Positions 23,481-30,816 of a stretch of 33,339 bases of DNA are shown piece by piece. The DNA comes from Oscillospiraceae bacterium (GTDB lineage: Bacteria; Bacillota; Clostridia; Oscillospirales; Ruminococcaceae): assembly GCA_020024235.1 (NCBI GenBank), contig JAHHUA010000002.1:1-33339 (forward strand), read 5' to 3'. The translations under genes and the position numbers were made by a program. The stretch's first letter is position 1; each line of letters begins with the position of its first letter. Below the pieces are notes generated by a model, which was not told the origin of the DNA, ran no database searches, and saw nothing but the letters and a program-made list of their open reading frames with translations.

Positions 23481-23614
23481 TTTTACACATATAATATATA
23501 TGTTTTAAATAACCTGTGGATAATCTTGAAAAATCATTGTTTCTGTGTTACAATACTTTTGTTGAATTATTGTTGAAAAAATGTTAATAAAAATTTTTTC
23601 ACATTTTATCCTCA
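23481..23614. other. oriC: oriC, upstream part: DnaA-box cluster between rpmH and dnaA
   Basis: The 420-base gap between rpmH and dnaA has no gene. It holds one perfect DnaA box TTATCCACA on the minus strand (23515-23523) and three plus-strand boxes with one mismatch to TTATNCACA: TTTTACACA (23481-23489), TTTTTCACA (23595-23603) and TTATCCTCA (23606-23614). The DnaA domain IV motif GRDHTTVVYA is intact, so the standard consensus should apply. This corresponds to incA/incB of Bacillus and probably also controls dnaA expression. A short TAAAACG/CGTTTTA hairpin lies at 23435-23452. Confidence 0.8.
23526..23554 (+). promoter_or_regulatory. Putative dnaA promoter
   Basis: TTGAAA (23526-23531) and TACAAT (23549-23554) are separated by 17 bases. 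The perfect DnaA box at 23515-23523 ends two bases upstream of the -35, suited to autorepression by DnaA. The leader to the dnaA ATG would be about 170 bases. Confidence 0.6.
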
Positions 23615-23732
23615 TAATATCCCCAAAGTTTTAACAGTATTATATTTGAGTTTTGTTTTTCACTTTTTGTAAACATTAATTTTTCTGGTGAAAAGTTAAA
23701 AATTCTTTACGAAGGAAGGTATATAAATCTAT

Positions 23733-25112
23733 ATGGAAACTTTAAATGCAGCATTTCAAATGGTAAGTGATATGTGTAAATCCAGTTTGTCAAAAACTGC
23801 CCACGAACTGTGGATACAGTGCATTAACCCTATAAAACTGGAAAATTCCACAGTATATCTGCATGTTAAATCAGAATTTCAAAAAGGCATTATTGAACAA
23901 AAATATATTAAGCTTTTAAAGGAAAAATTTGCCGAGGTTTTAGGTTTTGATGTCAACATTCAAATTAGCTTTGACAATGCGGAAACATCAAATATAAATG
24001 CAGATTCTCTTAAAAGCGGCAACGATGATTTTAATTTTAACCCGGAACCTGTTTCTCTGACAAATGATTATAATTTGCCCAAAAAATTTACTGATAACGG
24101 AGAATACGAATATACTTTTTCAACTTTTATCGTAGGATCTTCCAATAAATTTGCCCATGCAGCATCAGTGGCAGTAGCTCAAAATCCTGCTGCCGCATAT
24201 AATCCGTTGTTTATTTATGGAAACTCAGGTCTTGGCAAAACCCATCTTTTGTATGCAATTTGTGCCGAAATCAGAAAAAATCGCCCCGGAACAAATATTG
24301 TTTACGCTAAAGGTGAGGAATTTACCAACGAACTTATTGATGCTATTAAAGAAAAGGATACAAAAGAATTTCATGACAAATACAGAAAAGCTGATGTACT
24401 TTTAGTGGACGATATTCAGTTTATCGGTGGTAAAGAAAGTACTCAGGAAGAATTCTTTCACACATTTAATACCATTTTTCAGGCTGGAAAACAAATTGTG
24501 CTGACTTCCGACAGACCTCCAAGAGAAATTAAAACCTTGGAGGACAGGCTCAGAAGCCGTTTTGAATCAGGACTTTTGGCTGATATCCAGCCCCCTGAAT
24601 TTGAAACCCGAATTGCTATTATAAGAAGAAAAGCTCAGCTTTTGGATTTTAATATACCGGACGATGTAGCTGAATATATTGCAAATAAACTAAAAAATAA
24701 TATTCGTCAGCTGGAAGGCGCTGTTAAAAAGCTTAAAGCCTATACTCTTTTGGGTAATCCCCCATCTATTATGCTGGCTCAAAACGCTATTAAAGATATT
24801 CTCAATGACAATCAGCCTGTTCCGGTTACAGTGGAAAGGATTATCTCCGAAACAAGCCGAACTTTCGGAGTTTCATCACAGGATATTCGTTCTCCGAAAA
24901 GATCAGCTCCCATTTCTACAGCCAGACAGGTATCCATGTACATTGTAAGAGAAATAACTCAAATGTCCATGTCTGCCATTGGTGAAGAATTTGGAGGAAG
25001 AGATCACACTACTGTTGTATATGCAATTCAACAAGTGGAAAAAATAAGGGAAAAGGACAAGGAATACCGTGATACCATAGATGATATTATAAAAAATATA
25101 CGTGATAATTAA
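23733..25112 (+). CDS. dnaA: Chromosomal replication initiator DnaA
   Basis: A 459-residue initiator of normal length. Domain I is about residues 1-75, then a short acidic linker. The AAA+ domain III has Walker A GNSGLGKT (163-170) and Walker B VLLVDDIQF, plus a sensor-2 helix. Domain IV is the DNA-binding part, with FGGRDHTTVVYAIQQV near the C-terminus. It binds DnaA boxes and opens the origin. The ATG at 23733 gives the expected N-terminus, but AAGGAAGG (23712-23719) is 13 bases away, unusually far. DnaA boxes flank the gene on both sides. Confidence 0.98.
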   Translation: METLNAAFQMVSDMCKSSLSKTAHELWIQCINPIKLENSTVYLHVKSEFQKGIIEQKYIKLLKEKFAEVLGFDVNIQISFDNAETSNINADSLKSGNDDFNFNPEPVSLTNDYNLPKKFTDNGEYEYTFSTFIVGSSNKFAHAASVAVAQNPAAAYNPLFIYGNSGLGKTHLLYAICAEIRKNRPGTNIVYAKGEEFTNELIDAIKEKDTKEFHDKYRKADVLLVDDIQFIGGKESTQEEFFHTFNTIFQAGKQIVLTSDRPPREIKTLEDRLRSRFESGLLADIQPPEFETRIAIIRRKAQLLDFNIPDDVAEYIANKLKNNIRQLEGAVKKLKAYTLLGNPPSIMLAQNAIKDILNDNQPVPVTVERIISETSRTFGVSSQDIRSPKRSAPISTARQVSMYIVREITQMSMSAIGEEFGGRDHTTVVYAIQQVEKIREKDKEYRDTIDDIIKNIRDN

Positions 25113-25114
25113 TG

Positions 25115-25241
25115 TTTTCCACAAATATAATATTTTCCACATTTAACTTTTTATTTTCACTTGTTTCGACTTTTACCGTAACAGAAAATTTTCCCCTCTT
25201 TTTATAACAAGTTATTAACATTCCCCACATAGTTTTCCACA
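25115..25241 (+). other. oriC: oriC, downstream part: DnaA-box cluster between dnaA and dnaN
   Basis: Starting three bases after the dnaA stop are three identical near-consensus boxes TTTTCCACA (25115-25123, 25133-25141, 25233-25241) and one TTATTAACA (25212-25220), each one mismatch from TTATNCACA, plus a weaker TTCCCCACA (25221-25229). The 338-base gap before dnaN contains no gene. This corresponds to incC, the side where Bacillus origins melt. Confidence 0.85.
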
Positions 25242-25365
25242 ATACTGTGAAAACTTTATTTGTTTTCACCTTTTTAACAAAATAAGAACATTTAAAAATT
25301 ATAAAAAATCTCTGTTAATCCGCATATATAAATGATTTATGCAGTTTATAACATTTCAACAGCCC

Positions 25366-25420
25366 CTACTATTACTTCTATATTATTATTTTTCTATATT
25401 TATATATAATGAAATTTTAT
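25366..25420 (+). other. DnaA-trio element and AT-rich unwinding region
   Basis: From 25366 the plus strand reads in triplets CTA CTA TTA CTT CTA, then TAT TAT TAT, followed by an almost pure A/T stretch to about 25420. Read 3' to 5' on the complementary strand this is GAT GAT AAT GAA GAT, the known DnaA-trio repeat (3'-[G/A]A[T/A]) on which DnaA filaments open DNA. A short C-rich block (25363-25366) precedes it, as in the Bacillus basal unwinding system. The nearest upstream box-like sequence, TTATGCAGT (25337-25345), has two mismatches. Confidence 0.75.
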
Positions 25421-25450
25421 CTATGTTAAAAATCAAAAGGAGCGTACAGT

Positions 25451-26542
25451 ATGAATTTTATTTGCGATAAGCCTTCATTTGTAAAAAATCTAACCAATGC
25501 AGTTAGAGCAATTCTGCCAAAGACAGTAGAAGGAATTTTAGACAGTCTTTTATTAATAGCAGAAAATAATTGTATTAAATTAACCGGATATAATTTGGAA
25601 TTCGGTATTACCAATTCTGTAGAAGCGAAAGTTATCAGTGAAGGCAAAATGATTGTTCCCGCAAAAATATTTTTGGAAATAATAAAGAAAATGCCCGAAG
25701 ATATAATTTCAGTTGAGCTGGATGGTCAAAAATGTGCTGTCAGAAGCGGAAAAAGCGAGTATTTTATTATGGCGGGAAATGCAGATGATTATCCCGAACT
25801 TCCAAAAGTGGAGGAAAAAGAAGAAATTATTATAGAAGCCGAAAAACTTAAATCTATGATAAGTCAAACAGCTTTTGCTGTAGCTGTAATGGATGCAAGA
25901 CCTGTATTTACCGGTTGTTTTTTTGATATATCTGACGGAAAAATAAATATGGTTTCCACTGATGGCTCCAGAATTGCTGTAAGAACAGAAAATATAAAAA
26001 CTGACAAAAAAAATTCTTTTGTTGTTCCCGGAAAAGCTTTGGCAGAACTTGAAAAAATGATAGAAGATAATACAGATACAGTAAAAATAGAACTTGGAAA
26101 AGAACATGTTATTTTTAAAATGGATAACAGCTCTTTGATATCAAGACTTTTGGAAGGTGATTTTCTTAATTATAAACAATGTGTGCCAAATGATTATGGC
26201 ACAAAAGTAGAAATTTCAACCAAAGAATTTATAAATACCATTGAAAGAACATCTCTCATAATTTATGACAGAATTAAAAGCCCTGTAAAACTGGAATTTC
26301 AAAAAGACAAAATATCTGTAACCTGTACTACATCTTTGGGAAAATGCTATGATGAAATTCCCTGTGATTTAGAAGGAAAGGAAATGGAAATAGGATTTAA
26401 CAGCAGATTTTTGCTTGATGTAATGAAATCATCGGAAAAAGATAAAGTAATACTTAAATTAAATAACAGCACATCTCCAATGTGTGTAACTCCGGTGGAT
26501 TCAGATGAATTTTTATTCCTTGTTTTGCCCACAAGACTTTAA
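25451..26542 (+). CDS. dnaN: DNA polymerase III sliding clamp (beta subunit)
   Basis: A 363-residue clamp subunit made of three similar domains of about 120 residues. ARPVFTGCFFDISDGKINMVSTDGSRIAVR in domain 2 and the C-terminal MCVTPVDSDEFLFLVLPTRL (clamp-loader contact and hydrophobic groove) are family hallmarks. As a dimer it encircles DNA and tethers the polymerase. The ATG has GGAG eight bases upstream. It follows the oriC unwinding region directly. Confidence 0.97.
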   Translation: MNFICDKPSFVKNLTNAVRAILPKTVEGILDSLLLIAENNCIKLTGYNLEFGITNSVEAKVISEGKMIVPAKIFLEIIKKMPEDIISVELDGQKCAVRSGKSEYFIMAGNADDYPELPKVEEKEEIIIEAEKLKSMISQTAFAVAVMDARPVFTGCFFDISDGKINMVSTDGSRIAVRTENIKTDKKNSFVVPGKALAELEKMIEDNTDTVKIELGKEHVIFKMDNSSLISRLLEGDFLNYKQCVPNDYGTKVEISTKEFINTIERTSLIIYDRIKSPVKLEFQKDKISVTCTTSLGKCYDEIPCDLEGKEMEIGFNSRFLLDVMKSSEKDKVILKLNNSTSPMCVTPVDSDEFLFLVLPTRL

Positions 26543-26563
26543 TTAAAAAAGAGGCGAAAATTT

Positions 26564-26791
26564 ATGCAAAAAGAAGTATTTTATATAGACCCTCCCTTTA
26601 TTAAACTTGATAGTTTTCTTAAATTCTGCGGAATTGCGGAAACAGGAGGCCATGCAAAAGAAATCGTTTTGGAAGGAGCCTGTAAAGTAAACGGAGAAGT
26701 TTGTATGCAAAGAGGAAAAAAACTAACAGATGGTGATACCGTGGAAATTGATGATTATTTATTAGAGGTTAAGTTCGTTGAAAATAAATGA
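26564..26791 (+). CDS. yaaA: S4-domain RNA-binding protein YaaA
   Basis: A 75-residue protein that is essentially one S4 RNA-binding domain: IKLDSFLKFCGIAETGGHAKEIVLEGACKVNGEVCMQRGKKLTDGDTV, with the typical 'G-x-x-x-V-N-G-E-x-x-x-R-x-x-x-L-x-x-G-D' pattern. It lies between dnaN and recF, as in Bacillus (yaaA/rlbA). The family is linked to ribosome assembly, but the precise role is unclear. Its last 14 bases overlap recF. Confidence 0.93.
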   Translation: MQKEVFYIDPPFIKLDSFLKFCGIAETGGHAKEIVLEGACKVNGEVCMQRGKKLTDGDTVEIDDYLLEVKFVENK

Positions 26792-27884
26792 TATAACCAT
26801 TAAAAATTTCAGAAATATTTCTCATGAAAAAATAAACCCCTGCAAAACCGTCAATATTATATATGGGGACAATGCTCAGGGAAAAACAAATATAATAGAA
26901 GCAATATGGCTTTTTACCGGAGATAAAAGTTTTAGATGTTCCCAAGACAGCAGTATGATAAAAATAGATTCGGATAAAACAACTGAGCTTAATATAAAAT
27001 TTATTGCCAAAAAACAAAAAATGTCAGCTCAGATAATTTTAAGCCCACAGAAAAAATTTGTTTTTAACCATGTAAAATTAAAAAGCAGAACAGATTTATC
27101 AGGAGAGTTTTACAGTGTGATTTTTTCTCCCTCTCATTTAAGCCTTATAAAAAACGGTCCTGATGAAAGACGAAAATTTATCGACCAGACAATCTGTCAG
27201 CTAAAACCAAAGTATATAACGGTACAGCATGATTTTCAGAGAGTTTTGTATCAAAGAAACAGTCTTTTGAGAGAAATTCAGAAAAATCCAATGCTCAGTG
27301 ATACTTTAGATGTTTGGGATTATCATTTAGCAAGACTTAGTTCCACTATATTTAAAACCAGATATACTTACTTGGAAAAATTAAAAAGTTATGCTGTGGA
27401 ATTTTATAAAGGTATTTCCTCGGGAAAAGAAAGATTAGATATTAATTATTCTTCAAAATTTATAAATGATAAAGAAAAAATATTTGATACCGAAACCATA
27501 CTTAAAATAATAAAAGAAAACCGCCGTGAGGATATTTTATCCGGTTCATCAAATTACGGAGCACACAGAGATGATATTGACTTTCTTTTGGACGGGCAGC
27601 AGGCAAAGCAGTTTGCCTCCCAGGGGCAGCAAAGAAGTATTGTACTGGCTTTAAAACTGGCGGAATGTGAAATGATAAAAGCTACCTCAGGAGAAGAGCC
27701 TATAGTGCTTTTAGATGATGTTATGAGTGAACTTGATGAAAATAGAAGAAATTATCTTTTGAATAAAATGGGAGAAAGACAGGTTTTTATTACCTGTTGT
27801 GATAAATCTCAATTTGAAAAAATCTCAAAGGGAAAAGCCTTTGAAATAAAAGACGGAAAAATTATAAAAGAAAGTTTTTGGTAA
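26778..27884 (+). CDS. recF: DNA replication and repair protein RecF
   Basis: A 368-residue SMC/ABC-like ATPase. Walker A GDNAQGKTN lies near residue 30, the signature SQGQQRS is in the C-terminal third, and Walker B is IVLLDDVMSELDENRR. It helps load RecA at single-stranded gaps. The start is a TTG at 26778 with GAGG nine bases upstream, overlapping yaaA by 14 bases. It gives the canonical MKINDITIKNFRNI N-terminus, so TTG is preferred over any later ATG. Confidence 0.96.
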   Translation: MKINDITIKNFRNISHEKINPCKTVNIIYGDNAQGKTNIIEAIWLFTGDKSFRCSQDSSMIKIDSDKTTELNIKFIAKKQKMSAQIILSPQKKFVFNHVKLKSRTDLSGEFYSVIFSPSHLSLIKNGPDERRKFIDQTICQLKPKYITVQHDFQRVLYQRNSLLREIQKNPMLSDTLDVWDYHLARLSSTIFKTRYTYLEKLKSYAVEFYKGISSGKERLDINYSSKFINDKEKIFDTETILKIIKENRREDILSGSSNYGAHRDDIDFLLDGQQAKQFASQGQQRSIVLALKLAECEMIKATSGEEPIVLLDDVMSELDENRRNYLLNKMGERQVFITCCDKSQFEKISKGKAFEIKDGKIIKESFW

Positions 27885-27897
27885 TGGTGAATTAATT

Positions 27898-28176
27898 ATG
27901 TATCTACATTTAGGCTCAGATGTGGTGGTAAATACAAAAGACATTATAGGAATTTTTGATATGGATAATACTTCCATAGGAAAAGCTACTAAAAAATATT
28001 TGGCTGACTGTGAAAAAGCACATATTATAAAAACAGTCAGCTATGAAATTCCTAAATCTTTTATTGTATGTGAAAATGACAAAAAAGAATTAAGTGTATA
28101 TATTTCTCAGCTTTCTCCTATCACTTTGGCAAAAAGAGCGGAGCATAGCATTGAAAAAATCAAAGATGAAAGTTAA
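27898..28176 (+). CDS. remB: RemB/YaaB-family regulatory protein (DUF370)
   Basis: A 92-residue protein beginning MYLHLGSDVVVNTKDIIGIFDMDNTS, the pattern of the RemB/YaaB (DUF370) family, which in Bacillus lies between recF and gyrB. Relatives (RemA) are DNA-binding activators of matrix genes; for RemB the role is less clear. The C-terminal part (SQLSPITLAKRAEHSIEKIKDES) is charged. It starts 13 bases after recF. Confidence 0.92.
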   Translation: MYLHLGSDVVVNTKDIIGIFDMDNTSIGKATKKYLADCEKAHIIKTVSYEIPKSFIVCENDKKELSVYISQLSPITLAKRAEHSIEKIKDES

Positions 28177-28220
28177 CAAATAAATTTCGGTTAAATAAAA
28201 TCCTAAAAACAGGAGCGTGT

Positions 28221-30158
28221 ATGACATTGACTAATAATAACGGAGGACAAAACTACGACGGCAATCAAATCCAGGTTTTGGAAGGACTTGAAGCTGTAAG
28301 AAAAAGACCGGGTATGTACATAGGTTCTACCGGTCCCAGAGGACTGCATCATCTTGTCTATGAAATAGTGGATAACTCCATAGATGAAGTTTTAGCGGGA
28401 TTTTGCAGTGAGATAAAAGTGGATATACTTCCCGGAAATATAATAAAAGTACAGGATAACGGTCGTGGTATTCCGGTGGGAATACAGCCAAAGCTGGGTA
28501 TACCTGCGGTAACTGTTGTATTTACTGTACTTCATGCCGGAGGTAAATTCGGCGGCGGCGGATATAAAGTTTCCGGAGGCCTACACGGAGTGGGTGCATC
28601 AGTAGTAAATGCCCTTTCCGAATGGCTGGAAGTAGAAATCTGCGATGGAAAACACAGATATTATCAGAGATTTGAGCGGGGAAAAATTTGCGAAGATATT
28701 AAAATCATCGGAGATACAGATACTACCGGAACTCAGGTCGTATTTAAACCTGATGCTGAAATCTTTGAAGATGTTATTTATGATTACGATATTTTGCTTA
28801 CCAGACTTCGTGAAGAAGCTTTTTTAAATGCGGGAGTTAAAATTATTCTCACTGATTTAAGACAGGAAGAACCAAAAGTTTCAAAGCTTCATTATGAAGG
28901 TGGTATTAAAAGTTTTGTTGAATATATTCACAAGAAAAAAGGACTGGAATGTCTTCATAGTGATGTAATTTATGTAAAAACCGACGGTGAAGGCAGTACC
29001 GCAGAAATAGCTTTGCAGTATAATGACAGCTATAATGAACTTATTTTGTCATTTGCAAACAATGTAAATACTACAGAAGGCGGTACTCATGAAGTTGGAT
29101 TTAAATCAGCTCTTACCCGCGTTATGAATGACTATGCCAAAAAATACAACCTCATTAAAGAGGGCGATAAAAATTTAAGCGGTGAAGATGTAAGAGAAGG
29201 TTTGACAGCTGTAATTTCCGTAAAGCTCACCGATGCACAGTTTGAAGGTCAGACAAAAACAAAACTGGGAAATACCGAAATACGCTCTTTGGTTGACTCC
29301 ATGGTTTATGAAAAACTGACTAACTACCTTGAAGAAAACCCCACTGCAGCAAGGGCAATTATAGACAAATCTCTCACCGCATCCAGAGCCAGAGAAGCTG
29401 CAAGAAAAGCAAGAGAACTGACAAGAAGAAAATCAGCCCTGGAATCCGCATCACTTCCCGGAAAGCTTGCAGACTGTCGTGAAAAAGACGCCGCCAAAAC
29501 TGAAATTTACATCGTGGAAGGAGATTCTGCGGGAGGTTCCGCAAAAATGGGTCGGGACAGCAATATTCAGGCTATTTTGCCTTTGTGGGGAAAAATGCTG
29601 AATGTAGAAAAAGCCAGACTTGACAAAGTTTACGGAAACGAAAAACTGACTCCTATTGTAACAGCTTTGGGCTGTGGATTGGGAGAAGATTTTAATATAG
29701 AAAAACTTCGCTATGGAAAAGTAATTATTATGGCCGATGCGGATGTGGACGGTTCACATATCAGAACCTTGCTGCTTACATTTTTCTTTAGATTTATGCG
29801 GCCGCTGGTAGAACAGGGACATATTTATATTGCACAGCCGCCGTTGTTTAAAGTTACCAAAGGTAAACAAGTCAGATATGCATTTACACCTCAGGACAGA
29901 GATGGATATATCAGAGAACTTGACCCGGAAGGAAATGGCAAGGTTGAAGTTTACAGATATAAGGGTCTTGGTGAAATGGACCCGGATCAGCTTTGGGAAA
30001 CCACTATGAACCCCGAAGACAGAACTATACTCAGAGTAGAACTGGAAGATGCTATGAAAGCAGACGAAATCTTTACTATACTTATGGGGGATAAAGTACA
30101 GCCTCGTCGTGAGTTTATTGAAGAAAATGCAAAGTATGCCGAAAACATAGATATATAA
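28221..30158 (+). CDS. gyrB: DNA gyrase subunit B
   Basis: A 645-residue type II topoisomerase ATPase subunit. The GHKL ATPase domain has NSIDEVLAG, DNGRGIPVG and GGLHGVGASVVNALS. The TOPRIM domain has EGDSAGG and DADVDGSHIRTL. The C-terminal GyrB domain has YKGLGEMDPDQLWETTMNPE, which argues for gyrase rather than ParE. With GyrA it introduces negative supercoils. AGGAG lies five bases before the ATG. Trp456 occupies the position of Escherichia coli Lys447 (PLKGK), usually Lys or Arg (see findings). Confidence 0.97.
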   Translation: MTLTNNNGGQNYDGNQIQVLEGLEAVRKRPGMYIGSTGPRGLHHLVYEIVDNSIDEVLAGFCSEIKVDILPGNIIKVQDNGRGIPVGIQPKLGIPAVTVVFTVLHAGGKFGGGGYKVSGGLHGVGASVVNALSEWLEVEICDGKHRYYQRFERGKICEDIKIIGDTDTTGTQVVFKPDAEIFEDVIYDYDILLTRLREEAFLNAGVKIILTDLRQEEPKVSKLHYEGGIKSFVEYIHKKKGLECLHSDVIYVKTDGEGSTAEIALQYNDSYNELILSFANNVNTTEGGTHEVGFKSALTRVMNDYAKKYNLIKEGDKNLSGEDVREGLTAVISVKLTDAQFEGQTKTKLGNTEIRSLVDSMVYEKLTNYLEENPTAARAIIDKSLTASRAREAARKARELTRRKSALESASLPGKLADCREKDAAKTEIYIVEGDSAGGSAKMGRDSNIQAILPLWGKMLNVEKARLDKVYGNEKLTPIVTALGCGLGEDFNIEKLRYGKVIIMADADVDGSHIRTLLLTFFFRFMRPLVEQGHIYIAQPPLFKVTKGKQVRYAFTPQDRDGYIRELDPEGNGKVEVYRYKGLGEMDPDQLWETTMNPEDRTILRVELEDAMKADEIFTILMGDKVQPRREFIEENAKYAENIDI

Positions 30159-30171
30159 AAGGGTTTAAATT

Positions 30172-30765
30172 ATGGAAAATAAAAATACAAACAATAATAA
30201 AGAACCAATATTTAACTTAAAGTATAGAATTTCTGAGGAAGAATACCTATATTATAATCATCTTTATGCGTCTGAGGAGTTTAGAGACAAAAGAAAAAAA
30301 GCAAACCGCACAGGTATAATGGAGCTTGTAATAGGAATAGCGCTTATACTTGTAGTATTATTTACTGAATTAGGAAAACAAAATAAAGGTTTGTTCAGTA
30401 TAGTGGCAGCTATGGGAATAGGTCTGGGTACTTACAGTCTGTTATTTTATAAAGTAATTTTTCCCAAATCTCTTACCAAATCAGCTAAGGGATATTATCA
30501 GAAAAGTAAATACCTCACCAATGAAATAGAGCTTAATTTTTATAATAACCGTTTGGAAGAAAAATCAGTTGAAACTGAAAATACCTACAAGTGGCATGAA
30601 ATTGAAAGCTTTGCAAAAAGTGAAAAACTCTATTTTATAACTATAAAAGGAAAAAGAAGCATTTTAATTCCTAAAAATGCTTTGGGTGATGACAAATATA
30701 TTTTGGAAGAATTCTTTAAAACTTTGTCTGAAAAGTATGAAAAAGAATACAAAGAGTGGAAATAA
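30172..30765 (+). CDS. YcxB-like membrane protein of unknown function
   Basis: A 197-residue protein. An N-terminal cytoplasmic region (FNLKYRISEEEYLYYNHLY) precedes two membrane helices (about 50-66 GIMELVIGIALILVVLF and 75-96 LFSIVAAMGIGLGTYSLLFY). The C-terminal domain (about 115-195) has NEIELNFYNNRLEEKS, YKWHEIESFAKSEKLYFIT and RSILIPKNAL, the layout of the YcxB-like family. Function is unknown. It lies 13 bases after gyrB and 51 before gyrA, inserted into a pair that is normally adjacent, on the same strand and presumably cotranscribed. Confidence 0.82.
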   Translation: MENKNTNNNKEPIFNLKYRISEEEYLYYNHLYASEEFRDKRKKANRTGIMELVIGIALILVVLFTELGKQNKGLFSIVAAMGIGLGTYSLLFYKVIFPKSLTKSAKGYYQKSKYLTNEIELNFYNNRLEEKSVETENTYKWHEIESFAKSEKLYFITIKGKRSILIPKNALGDDKYILEEFFKTLSEKYEKEYKEWK

Positions 30766-30816
30766 TAGTATTAAATACATACAGTATTTTAATATGACTA
30801 TGGAAAAGGTGATAAT

